Positions 12,201 to 25,200 of a stretch of 64,000 bases of DNA are shown here, in pieces. Location of the stretch: contig VWZX01001930.1 in NCBI GenBank assembly GCA_013399015.1, forward strand, positions 806,549 through 870,548, written 5' to 3'. The DNA is from Galbula dea (taxonomy: Eukaryota > Chordata > Aves > Piciformes > Galbulidae). The notes beneath the pieces are model-generated. The model searched no databases. It saw only the letters and a list, made by a program, of their open reading frames with translations, and had not been told where the DNA came from. Position numbers and translations under genes: made by a program. Numbering within the stretch: position 1 is the stretch's first letter; the number at the start of each line of letters is the position of its first letter.

Positions 12201-15200
12201 AGCCAGAAAGTCAGAAACTAGTTTTACTTCTTTACTAAAATTAACTGTGTTTTATTACTCTGAAGGAGGGTAGCCAGCAGTTTGTAGTATGGCTTCCTTG
12301 GACTCCAGAGTAATTTTTATTTGAATGCAGATGGCTGGTATTTATGTTTTCAAGCCCAGTCATGGTCCACAGTGTGAGAATAAAATAAAAAACAAGCTGC
12401 ACCCCCTATTTTCAAGAATCTGGCCAAGCTGTGGAGGTTAAATTGCAGTTTAAAGCTTCAAAATGCAATTTTAGTTCTAAAGGGAGAAAGGTTGCACCAA
12501 GGTAGCCAAAAGACAAAGAGTGATAACAATTTTAATACCAGTGGACAGCTGATTTGAATTAAACCTTTTCTCTCAAGAGAGAGTCAGCAGCCCTTATAAG
12601 GGCCACATCTCTGTCATGGTTGAGCTTCTCAAAACCATTAGTAGATATGACCCTCCTGAAAGCTGTGTAAGCTTTGAAAACATCACCATTTTACAGATAT
12701 AGGACTGTGTCCAAGGACACCCAGCAATCCTGCAGTTGAGCCAGTACCAAAACTTGTGGGAGTCACTCCCATGTCCTGCTCACCTTTCTTGTCCTATCCC
12801 AGCATCCTCCAGGCTGAACCTCATCCCTTGCCCCTTGAGCTGATGAGAGTCCCCAGGTGGATGTTCATGCCCTGGTGAAGACTGTTCCAGCCACTCTGTG
12901 CAAGAGCAAAACCAGAAAAGAACCAGAAAGCTTTTTTGGCCAGCTGATTTCATTCTTCAAGCAGTAGAGAATAAAGATAAAGAGGAAAAAAAATCAGTGT
13001 GAAAGGTAGGAAATAAATTTCTTGAAGTATACAGATAGGTATACCCACCCAAGCCTATAGTGTGCTTAAATATTGTAGCAAGGATTTAAAAAATACAATC
13101 TTGATCCTTCTATGATTTGTTGTTATTTTTAATTCTCTGATTTGTTTATGCATTTTGAAAGTTGCTTCCGCCTCAATGGGTTTAACAACCACAAGCAGAC
13201 AGGGAAATGCAAAGCACATTGTTCTTGTATCTTTTCTCCTTTTAGGTTTTGCACGAGTCTGAATTATTTTTCAGGTTAGTTTATATTATTGTTAGCTTGG
13301 ATCTGGTTATGTGCATCACCATTTTATAAAGATCCAAAGCTGGAAAGCCATAATTCATAGACCATTGCTACTTTATAAGCATACATTTAAGAACCATTTT
13401 GAGTTTTGTCATCTCACCTTTTCACAGACTCAAAAATTATCCCTTGTTAGCAGCAACTAGGGATAAAAATCTCTTGATAAACTGCTTACAACATGACCTG
13501 TCTTATTTCCCCCAGCGGGATAGGACTTCCCTGCCTTCCCTCTGCCTGCCTTTTGCAGAGTTTTCAATACAGCATGCATTTTTCTCCTGGCTCCCAGGCA
13601 ATGTTACTGGAGAGACAAAAAGGTTTATGCAACATATTCCCTCTCCTTTTGTCCAGAAAGCTGCATCACTGTCTCCCCAGGTCTGAGGTGACTCCTGAGG
13701 AACAGAAATCCAACCCTTAGACATTTGTCCCACAGAAACTGTATCTTGCAGGAGACAAGTACTGCAGATGGCTGCAGCTGCTCGGGCCAACTGGGATGGT
13801 TCTCATTCACCAACCACACGGTTCAGGTATCTGTAGGATGGGAGAGAATTAGTGAGGATTTTAATACTGGATTAGGCTGCCCCAGGTTTTCCCTTTTCCT
13901 CCTACCATCCTACCAGCCTATGTAAGCAGGCAGTCTCCAAGGTGGGACTGCCTCATAGGGTGGCCACATCCTCTCAACCAGCATCCCCACCGCTGCTCCA
14001 AGCATTTCAGCGTGGCTGATGCCTGGGGTTGGCACCCAAGGGCACGGGGACAGGAGTTCCTTGGGGTTATGACTCACAACCTGCCCTGTCCTCTGCTGTG
14101 CAAAGCCTGGAGCTGAAATGGAGCATTTTGCAAAGGGATCCTCCCCACTCCATGCACAGGGTGGACATTAAATGGCTCCCAAGAGCCTGTATTATTCAAA
14201 AAACATCCACCCGACCATGGGTAGAGGCCCCTGTGCAGACAAAATGGTCTCCCTTCTGTTTTTATGCATTTCCGTTCTCCATAAAATCTTTGGGACGTTC
14301 CACCAAACTGCAGAGAAATCTGCAGCCATCCTGGCATACCATAATAGCCCTTTAGCCCTGGAGGACTGAGCAACCCACAAAGTTGTGGCCTTGCTTTAGT
14401 GCCACAGAGGAATAGACACCATTCCCTCTGTGGTGAGAGTTGCAACCATTAATGTAACCACTAGGAAACTGGAATTGACATGACTTCTTGAGTGGTATTT
14501 GGTAGGTTTCCTGGCTGGATTTAGATAGCCTGGCTGGTTGCCCATCCACAGCAGTCATGTGGAAAGCCGCAGAAAAGATCTGGCTATTGCAATAATGGTT
14601 TCTGAAAACCCTCTTCAGTGGCTGAAGGAGCTCATGTGGGTTCAGGACAAAAATTCCATAGTCATGCATCACAGAAATAAGAATTCAAAAAGATCTCACA
14701 TATGATTTTTCCCTGGCACTTACAGATTTGTTGAAATCACTGCGTGCTGAAAGCTGAAAGGACATATAAGATCACTTTGCATTTACCCTGTTTCGCAGCT
14801 TTCCTTGAACACCAGCTACTCATTGTTTCTAGAGGAAGATTTGGGATGAGGAGATATACTAGATCTAACCCACAGTTGTCATTCTTTTACTTCCTGCTAT
14901 GTAGCCTTCATTTTTTAACCCTAGTTGACTTTGAATAGCCCAGCAAGGCTCATCCTTGGGAGCTGCTCTGCATCTTCTCAGAACAACCACCCATGAAGTT
15001 TTCCTCCTGACACTTTATCAGCATTTCCCAAAGGGTAATTAAAAAACTTTTGTTAAAATATGTCAGGTCTGTCTTGCTAGACTGAGCATATCTTGGAGGC
15101 ATTAGTTTGCTGTATTGTGGATTACAAATGTATCCATGTCAAAGAGCCAGAGCTGAACAACCCTGTTTTGGTTCTCTGTTTTAGCAAAGGTCCTGAGGAA

Positions 15201-17860
15201 TCATATCTTGAAAGACAAGATTCCTCCATTGTTTTGTGGTCTCAGGTAATCAGTGCTGTCCTCCAGGCACCTGACATCAGGAGGTATAATCCCACTTGTG
15301 CAAACTGGAAGAAAGGCCCCTTGTGTCTAAGCCAAGTGGCAAAGCAGCAGAAAGAAACAGGAGCTCCACATTTCAGAGGTATCACACTCCTCCCATGAAG
15401 CGCTGGGAAGGGTTAGCCATGCACAATTGGTATTTGGCCCTGGTTCCTGTCCTAAGCACAGCTCACTACCAGATCCTTTCCAGCCTCTCACCAGTGGTCC
15501 AACATGAGGAACTAAGTACCCCAACTCGCATTTTAATTTGCTGAGCAAGGGTATAGGTAGGTGAGAAAACTGCTTTGCCTTCAGGAGGGCATGAAAACAT
15601 GGCCAAACTACCTGTGCAGGTTATCACTGCTTGAAACTGCCCATGGGCACGTCTCATACACCCACCAGGGAGAAAACCAATCCAGCCAGGGACTGCTACA
15701 GTTTTCATAAATGCAGACTGCTGGGGAGATTCACTACAGGCAGAGGTACAGTGTGCTGTAAGTGGCTCTTTGGTTGGACCTGGAGGATGGGTATCTGCTT
15801 CTCGCTGCACCTAAAGGAAAGGCAAGGCAAAGCATGAGTCCTAGCTCATGCTTACTCCTGGCACACAAGCATTAAAAACAATTATCCAAAATTTTTAGAA
15901 GTTATTTGAGTAGGGGAAAAGCAAAGGATGATTGAGTGATTTCTCACCAGCTGGGAAAAGTGAGATCACAATTGCAGAAACACTGCATCTCTGCCTTCTC
16001 CACTCCCGGTCCCGAGTTCCCAGCATGAAATGTGCCATGTTATTCTGTTATGATTTGAATAATAGCAGACAGAGCAGCATGGCCACATGGGCTTGCCATG
16101 GAAACCCAACACCTGCAGGGAAAATTCTGGGTGCCTCCCTGTGCCCACCTGGAATGGAGCAGGGCTCAAGCACCCCAAAAATCAGTGTGGCAGGAGCCCT
16201 GGTGGAGTGGGTTTGCCCCACGAGGTGACTGCAGCAAGGAGCTGGGGATAAAGCCCCAGGTGCCATCTGATACCTTTTCCTAGGCGAGGAAGGAGCTGGT
16301 TGTAGGCAGCAGGAAGGCAGATGGGGAGGGATAAAAGGGAAGAACTACCCGACCAGAAGCCACAGCTGATGACCATGCCCAGGGTGTGCGCCCCGGCTGC
16401 TTCTGGTCCGGAAACACTGTCAGGGGCCCAGCGAAGGTGAGCCACGCAGGGAGAAAAGCAGCCTCAGAGCATGTCTAAGGTCATGACACTTGACCTTTCC
16501 ATTTCTTTTCCTCTTTGAAACCTGATTACGTCTATTTTTAGGCCCTTGCTTGGGGAAGGAGGGGGGGACAGGGGTGGCCTGACCCTGCCTGATAGCATGG
16601 CTCTGCTGCTTTTCCTGCCTTTTGTGTGCCCCTGTTTGCACATCATAGCAATGGCCTCGTGTCCATGCATGTGCTGAGTTCCTGAGCAAGCCAGGTTTGG
16701 TACCAGGGCACTTTCAGCACCCTAAATGCCCTGCAGACTGATGTCCACCCCACTGGCTCCGTGTGTGAGGAGGAGAAGCACATATCACAGCTGGTTTGGT
16801 CAGGGAACAGCGCTTGGCCATGAGCAGCTTCCATGGGGATTCACACTGGGAGGTGATGGGGAAAGACAAAGTTTGGTGCAGAGGAGAACAACCACTGCTG
16901 GATATCTGTTCTGGATTGAGATAAGCCTTTGTGCTGCTGGTGAGCGAGGGACTTCCGGGAGGTACCTGGGTGGAGGAGGAACTTGGGGAAGTCAGAGGCA
17001 GAACACAGCAATAACTGACTTAGAGACTTAAGTCAGCCAAAACCACACTTGCAGAGCAAGGAAAAGGGGGAGAAATAATCATGGGTCATGGTAGCAAAGC
17101 TGGCTCCCAAGACAACATTCCCTTCACCAAGCATAAAGTCTATTTTATTTTACTGTTTTAGCTTAGCTGACCAATAAGACAATAACTGAAAAAAACCCAT
17201 AACTTTCTGGCAGACTATTTTGGTAGGCAGTTTTCTCTCACTTTAGCTACCAACTGACAGGAGTGCAAAGGGTGAAGTCAGGAGCTGAGCAGGACCTGTC
17301 AGTGTGGGGATGTCCCAGGAGGGGCTGGGCTCTCCATTCCCTCTTTGGGGGCAGCAGGAGGGGCTGCCAGAACCTGGTGGGTGGCTGTTACTTCCCCCAG
17401 TGTAAGTTTTGTATCCTGTCTTTCCCATAGCTCTGGCCAAGAGCAAGCTGTGACCAGTGCTTGTGGGAATGAGGAGTGAGGGCTCTCCAGGGCTTTGCCA
17501 TTGGTGTTTTGAAAAATATAATGCTGAAGGTCCCTTTGGTGACTGTGGCTGGGAGAGAAGGGACTTGGATCCCCAGGAATCAGTCCCTGTGACCATCAGC
17601 ATGCAGCTTTTCAAGGAGGTTTAAAATCACACCCCTAAAGGGACCTTTCACAATCCAAGAAAGTGCTCCTTGGCCTTGCTGACATAGCAGAATCCTTCTC
17701 TTTCTCCATCTCTTCCTTTTTATTTTAAAGCAAAAGTTATCCTGCCTGCCCAAGGCCTGATTTGTTTTACACCACCCATGCAGCATCATCTCACAAACAC
17801 ATTTAACAAAAAAATATTGGGATATGCTATTTCATATATCCCTGACAGATACACAGAGCC
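9246..17860. other. Intergenic, no gene recognised
   Basis: Mixed-composition sequence with many short overlapping ORFs (up to 123 codons, 14074-14445 minus). None has convincing exon borders or recognisable protein motifs. About 12760-12905 is weakly reminiscent of a retroelement, but I could not assign it. Confidence 0.45.
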
Positions 17861-17864
17861 TTCT

Positions 17865-17904
17865 GTTGTGTTTTTTTGTTTGTTTGTTTGGTTTTTTGTT
17901 TTGT
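17865..17904 (+). repeat. (GTTT)n-like simple repeat
   Basis: Interrupted T-rich tract with repeated TTTG units, typical of the poly(T)/GTTT microsatellites of vertebrate intergenic DNA. Confidence 0.8.
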
Positions 17905-20900
17905 GTCCCCCAACCCCTTTTTTTTCTTTTTAAAAGGCCCAGGGTATGGTCAACCAATTCTCTTGGCTGCTTAGCAACAGGCAATTGAGACTGCCTATCA
18001 ATTCTCAGTTTATAATAACCTGAGGCAGACCTAGATTTTTGTTTTCCCTTGAGCTTTTGTCCTCCCTTCCCTTTATAATAAATACCAGAAATCTAGGGCA
18101 GCACGTGTCAGAAAGCCCCCGGTGGAATATCTTTCATTGTGCCGCTAGGGCTGCTCCTCTGCCAGGACAGAGCTCCAGATCTCAAACACCCTCCTCCCCT
18201 TTGTTAAAACATTTTAGAGATTCATTCTCCATTAGACCACACCTCACAGTAGATTTATCTTTAAAATAGGTAAGTTTAAATAGACATTTTCTATATTGTA
18301 TTAAAAAGAAGACCCAAAGACTTCACCTGGACAGACTGAATGCAACCTTCAAGATATACAAATAAATGGAGTATTTCTGTCTTTCAATGTGCTAAAAAAT
18401 TACAGAATATAATTAATCTTACCAGCTAATGGAGCCCTAGCCAGTGTGTCCTGCAGTGCAGCTTGAGGGTCTGGAGCTGAGGGGCCTGGCCGTGCTCTTG
18501 GCAGTGTGCAGCAGTAGCAGTGCACAGAAGTGTCAGGAGCATGGTGCTGTGTTCTGGTGAGCACCAGGGAGCTGCTGCCTCACGTTTGAGCAGGGCAGCC
18601 TGTGGCCATGATGGAGAGGTGAGGATTCAAGCAGTCCTAAGAGGTGCTTGGAGGGCAGTAGAGAAGTGTGGCAGGGTCTCTATGGGCAGATTTGCTGCTA
18701 CAGCATGTGTTCACTGCAACTCTTTTGTCCTCCACCAGTAGCACCTTAGGAATGTTGCTTGCTACCACTGCCCATACTCAGTAAAGCAAAACTACCTGTA
18801 AGGCCTGTAGGTATGGCAAACTTGTGGAGATAAAGTGTGAGCAAATGGGGGGGTAGCCTGCTCACACTCTCTTCTGCCTCACAAGCAGCTCTGTTCCCAG
18901 ACCTCGGGGCAGACTCGGACTATGGTCTTTTCAGGTGTGACCCTCCACACCAGGACAAGTACAATTCTCATAGTTATCCCATACCAAACCTAAGCATTTC
19001 CATTATAAGAAGCATTTCCAGGAGATTAATGCATGGTTTATACAAGCTGTGAGCAGGAGGAGCCAGGCCATGCTGCATGACCTGGATTACCTAACAAGGG
19101 ATTGGCATTCGTGGTAGCTTCATCATGTCCACAGGTTTCCCACTCACACAGCACTGTGCAAATCAGCTGTCTGCAGCCCTACTGCTGGCAGCTGCCCCAA
19201 GTCATGCTGTGCTCCCTGCCTGCAGTAGCCTTTGTCCCATCTCCACCTCTCCTGGCTGGGGTCCCCACAGAGGACAGGTGTTTTTCCCTATGTAGGAAGC
19301 CCCAGCTCTGGGTGAGAGGTTTTGCAGCAGCCATCCCCTCAGCCCACCAAGACATACCTGCTCATTCTGGGTCCCTGTGCTCCCATGCTCCCCAAGCATT
19401 GCTAGCCCATGACCCTCAGCAGCAGGCATAACACCAGATGTAGCACCCTAATTGCAGGTGAGCAAAGTGACCAGCAAGCAGCACTGACCCTCACAGCAAG
19501 GTTGCCTGAAGGGGACCTGCAAACAAACTGCTGTTAGGATGACTGAAACACTCTCCTTTCACTGAGGTCTCAACAAGTCTTGCAGACACTGATCCTTACC
19601 TGGTGTCCAGTGCGTGTATGTCACAGGACTAAGCTCACTACAGAGCTCACGATCTGAACAATAGTCAGAAACTACCAGCAGTGTCTTTGCTTTCTTGATT
19701 TTTCTATGCAGATCAATGTGTCCTTCAGGTGCTGGTTCATGCTGTTTCTGAAGGTGGCAGAGATGATGGAGACAGGAAAATGCAATCATTTACATGAATC
19801 TCTTCCCACAGGGACCAGACCGAAAGATCATCAAAACATTCCCATTGCAGCAAGACCAGAGGTGGTGCCAGAAGAAGGAAGACTCTGTGTCCCATGGTCC
19901 TAACACAGCCTGTGTGCTCACAGGGCTTCCCTCTGCCTCTGAGCTGGAGCCTGTTAACTGTTCTGAGCTACTGTGCTAAATAATACCATCACTCGTCTTC
20001 TCTTTGCTGGAAATCTAGCTATTTAAAAATCAGAAGATCTGAAAACAAATCATAGGCAAGGTACACATGGGGACTGGTCTAGGTGTTCACTTAACCCAAG
20101 AGTCCTCGTCCCCACAGAGACTGCTCAGCAGCTTTCCTCACCTTGAGAGCTAGGAGCGTACTGCCTGCATGCATTGCCCCAGTTGCATGGCTCTGTAAAG
20201 TACAATTAGCAAATAAATACACACATGCTTGCACAGGCCTGGAATACAAAGGCACATGTGGAAAATGCATACGTGGAAAATCAGTACTTTGGATACTGAT
20301 CTAAAAATGACATTGTTATTCCAAAATGGGTTAATGAATTAGTCACAAGCAAAGCAAGCACAGAAACTATCATTAGCAGGCCATTTACCATACCAGGAGG
20401 TGACAAGTGCCCCTATACAAATGGCAGAAGCTTATCTAAAGCTAGAAGGGGCAGAATCTGGCCAGAAAGATTAAAAACTCCTTCCCAATTAAAAAAAAAA
20501 CCACACAGGAAGTGGCAGTGGGGGTTATCTTGCATCATGGCAATGACAAATATGAATCTGGTTTACCAAAGGAAATATGGGTCCAGCAATCCAGATCTTC
20601 TCCCACCAGATTTGCCTATGGAAGTTAACCATGAACCACATCAGCATTACCTGTAGATGCTCAAAGTCCCCCTCTGGCTGCTGGGGCAGGTGGCACCCTG
20701 CCACTGACCCAGCCCTCCTGCCGTTGCATCAGTGAAGACAGTGGTTGATCAGTTCCCCTCAAGCCTGCAAGAGAGTGTCACCAGTTGCTCATCCTCCAGG
20801 TCACACATGTGCCACTGGGAAAGGAGGGGGTGCTGGCAGGGCTGCAGCTAAGCTGGTTTTGGAAGTCTCATGAAGCAAATAGCCAGAACAGATACAAAAG

Positions 20901-22260
20901 GAAAGGGCTGCGTTCAGCGTTTGGCTATTGTGAGCTCTTCTGCCATGGAACCAGAACACCACTGGGAATGCAAGCGGCCAGGACCTTTCTCTAAGAGGAA
21001 TCCGGTGGGAAAGCCACATCTCCATAAGATGAAAATGCTGAGTCAAGTGACTGCCAAGGTCTCCAACAGCAGTGCCTGCCCTTTCAGAGGGAGTTCACCA
21101 GCATCAAGTTTGTGGTATTTTCAGAGGGAGTTCACCAGCATCAAGTTTGTGATATCTTCTTCTGAACCTCTTACAGTGGGAGGGACGAGTCACACTGCTT
21201 TTGTTGAAAGTTCATCTGTAACAGTGTTGAAAATCGTACCAATCTCTTTGCTCCCTATATACCTCTCCTTGTGCTCTGCCCTCCTGTTTGGGCAGTAAAA
21301 TTATGGGAGAAAGCAAATTCCACCCTTCAAAATAAGATGTGAAGGGAAAAAAACAACAAACCATAAAATCTGTGCATTTGACCTGTTCATAGGAGGAATC
21401 AAAAAACTACACAAAGAAATCCATGACACTTGCTACACTATTGTTTGCACAGCGATGTCTATATGCAAAGCATGCAAAAATGATTACAGAAACACTGAAC
21501 TCCAATGCAATCCTTTAGGAATGGGGAAATATTTCAAAACATATCAGCTGTGGTGTAAATCAGAAACAGCTTTACCGAGGCCACACAAGGGCTTGTCATC
21601 AGAAAAGTGTTAGCATTACAAACACACATGTAACTTATGGTAACACTGGTATAATTCTCCACTGGTAACTCACTTCTGGAACAGTTAATATACTTTTTAA
21701 AGTTTACTTATGGCTAAAAGTACATGTTTAATACAACAACAAAATACTGGAACAAGTATCCACACAAGAGAATTAGCCACACAAGAGGTTAAAGAGCTTA
21801 CAACATTTTAACCATCCTGAATTCAATGCTGGTTCTCAAACTGGTGACACTTTCCCAGATACACCCTTCCCATAGACCTTTGTACATTTGTGCAACTGCA
21901 CATCTGGTGCACGAGATGGAATGAGACTCTTTCCAAGAGCAAGGATGCAGCACTAGCAGCTCCATAATTAAATGGTTTCTTTGAGGAAAACAAGTTTGCC
22001 CTAAAAAAAGATCAGAAACAACTACGAAGTCCAAAATGGATACAAGAAACGTAATTGGGAGTACAAACTGCTGAGGAAACAGCTCTAGTGTGCAAGAATA
22101 TTATCCATACTGATGCTGTGTAATCTCTGTGTTAAACTATTTATTATGCTTACACACATGGTAATATATTAAAATTCTTGTTGGCAAAATGTTCATTCAA
22201 AATTAAATGATGTTTTAGCCTCACCATCAGGATTTTTCTCGTATCAAGTCATGTTTGTAA
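17905..22260. other. Intergenic, no gene recognised
   Basis: Apart from one 37-bp tandem duplication there is no recognised repeat or coding exon. The 142-codon plus ORF at 20870-21298 contains that duplication but has no known motif. Confidence 0.45.
21082..21155 (+). repeat. 37-bp tandem duplication
   Basis: Two adjacent 37-base units (21082-21118 and 21119-21155), each starting TTTCAGAGGGAGTTCACC, are almost identical: the first 33 bases match exactly and only the last four show a difference. This is a recent local duplication with no evident function. Confidence 0.9.
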
Positions 22261-22265
22261 TATAC

Positions 22266-22271
22266 TTTATT
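22266..22271 (-). terminator. Possible distal poly(A) signal (AATAAA)
   Basis: TTTATT on the plus strand reads AATAAA on the minus strand, in TCAIM orientation, about 7.2 kb past the TCAIM stop. It is one of several such hexamers in an AT-rich region and is offered only as a candidate for a long 3' UTR form. Confidence 0.15.
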
Positions 22272-25200
22272 AAATGCAATAAAATATTACACAGTTCAAA
22301 CAGAGAAACCCAACAGGGAAATCATGTCCATTTCTGTTAAACTAAATAGCAGAGCTTTGTTGCTGGCATTAGGAGAACAGCTCTGAGCTTCACTAGAGAT
22401 ATGTTCTAGAAAATCCCCATAGTTCTTAATAAATAATTGAAGACAATATATAACTGAGACGCTTGTTTGTTACCTCCAGAGCTGGATCCTAGAGGACCAT
22501 TAAATTAATTTTTAATAACGTATGCCATGCTTAAAGTTATGGTGCACAAAATTTCACTCTAAATATACTCATTGTATAAAGAATAATCCCAAGGTTATAA
22601 CCCAGGTAGCAGGAGGTTTACATTGACTAATAAAGCAGAAGGGGAAACATTAGAAGAGTTTACAGCTACTCCAATTTGTTCTTCACATATCATTTGTTTA
22701 TACCTCTTATCTAAAGACATTCCATGACTCTAGTAGTGCACCATGATGAAAATGCTCAAGCTCTCCAGTGTAAATCTCCCCACTTACACAGTCACTTTTT
22801 TCTCCCCCAGAAGCTAGGAAATGTGCAGGTCTTTCAAGTGTGCAGAGTCTGTGCAATATCCTATCCATTTTAGTTATTTACCATACATGGTCTGTGAGGA
22901 GGCAATTTCTGCTTATGTCTCAGGGTGATGCTGAAAATGTTTAAGAAATTCATTATCCAAATCAGTAATAATCAGTATAAGAAGATGTCAGCAAATAAAT
23001 TTATGTAGGAGAAAGTAATCATTAGGAAATACAGACTATTTTAAGTAACTGCTAACTGCATCTAGGCTTCCATTTATCACTGCATAACAGTGTTTCACCT
23101 AATATTAACTCTGCCCTCCAGAAAGGCTGGTTTATCTTTTGAATAAATGAACATACTAAAAGAGGGTAACAATCAAAGTATGGCAAAACCAACACAAATT
23201 TTAAAACAAGCAAACAAAAAACTAAGAGGAGTTACCAAACCTGGCTCTTGCCAGAAGATTAGTTATGGTTTCTATGCCCATCAAAGATGGAAAGAACTAT
23301 GCAGACATGAGAAAGACATTAAAAAAAAAAAGAAAAAAGAAAATACCCAGCACACTTTTAAGTCCTAATCTTGGCCAAGAGAGGTTCAGAGCTGCAGGAC
23401 CTTTTGTCCAAAGTACTTTTCACCATCTCAGAACTGAGATAGCAGATCTTGAGCTTCAACAGAGATTTCTTGATAAAATTAGAATGCATGTAGATTCTCC
23501 ACTTTACAGCACAGCTTGTTTTCCGTTCAAAGTTTGTCATGCCAGGACAGCAAAGACCTGAGCAGTGAAAAAAACATTTGCAACCATACAGGCTTTTAAA
23601 TTCTGATTCATTAATTTGATTTTTTTTTTTTATGGTGGTAATAGAGTGCAAGAGACCCAGCTCTTCCACACATCATAAATATTGACCAAGACAAGATTCC
23701 CTGTTGCTAAAACCTTTGTCAACTGGTTAGTCACATTCGGATTAACACTTTGTGACCTTTGGAGAAAGGTCTTACAAACTCAAAGATTAAACAGAAAGGA
23801 ATGTGCATCTGGTGATGCAATACACCAAGGACCCTGTGTTTAAATACCACTTGGCCAGAGAGGTTGTTCATTTTGAAGACAGCATCATCATCCTCCAGGA
23901 ATCTTCCCTTATTTGAAATGTGCAAAACTGCACCAGAGAGCTGTTGCTCTCTCAACATGGTTACAAATCCAGGTACTAGTTTCAGAAGGGCCATTTGTTA
24001 CTTTTGGTTCTGTGAAGGATTTTTGTTTGTTTCAGGATTTTTTTAGGTGTTTTTTTCTTTTTTTTTAAAGGTCACCCCACCAAGGAGGCTGCAGTGATCT
24101 GATACCCTCCTCAGCGCTGCATAGGCAGTCCTAACGAAGACAGCATTGACTCACCCTGGGAGGCTCTGCTCTCTGAGCCAACAACACCTTCACAGATCCC
24201 TGCTAGCAGGGTGAGCCTCAAATCACATGGACTCTGTACAAAGCTTCCCTGGCTGTAGAGGTGAGAGAAATCAAATCAGTTAGAAGGAGTGCTCCTTTTT
24301 ATGTACTTTCTAGTAATTATAATTGTATGAAATTGAGAGATTACATTTATTCTTTGATTTTTTTTCCTTAGCATTGTGTGGTTGTGTAGAAGTTAAAGCT
24401 CTATCTTGGTGGATAAAATCAATGCAAGCTGAAAACTGGATTTACTTATGCTCTTGAACTAGAACACAAGCAGGATTCAAAACCTCAGTCTACAATTATG
24501 ACTTACTGACTCAATGAACTTGAAACATCCCATTAAAAAACACAACCCAGAACGAGAGGTTCCCAAGAGCATGACAAACTGATGGGTAAAGTAACACGTG
24601 GGTTGGACAAAGCACTGTCAAGTAAACACCTTGATCTTGAACTGTGGCTGCCGGATGACAGAGCAGTCTTGGGGGAGGACATCAGGTTCTTATCCAATTG
24701 GTGCTTTTAGTAAATGGTCCCAGAATATCCTATTACAGAGACAGGGTGCACAGAGCTCACAGGCATTAGCTGACTGCTCAACTGTGCTGCCACAACATAT
24801 AAAAATCAAATGACAAAGGAGATCATTAAAGAGAAATAATCGAAAAACCCCTAAAAGTGACTGTTATCTTAAGCTACATCAAATTGCCTTTTGTTCTCCT
24901 GAGCAGCTAGGAAGGGATGTTAGAACTAAATTAAGAAGAAAATTATAATCCTGCTCTTCTTATCTAATCTCGATGATAAACATCATTTCATGTTGTTACA
25001 GCCATTACATTTGGCACAAACCTTGGCCACTCTCACTTTTCTGAAATCTTACTTCCTGTTAAAATAAGAGAATTTTACATGGAAGTTAAGCAGCTCAATT
25101 TAAGGCATGTTTGGGGGATCTGTTGTTAGCACAGCCCATAGCATAGATGAGGTCAATTTAAACTTGCTTTGAAAAGCAACAGTTAAAAAATATTTACATT

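Noticed and set aside
14074..14445. 123-codon minus-strand ORF with opposite-strand partners
   Set aside because: Both strands are open over the same bases and no motif is visible; treated as chance.
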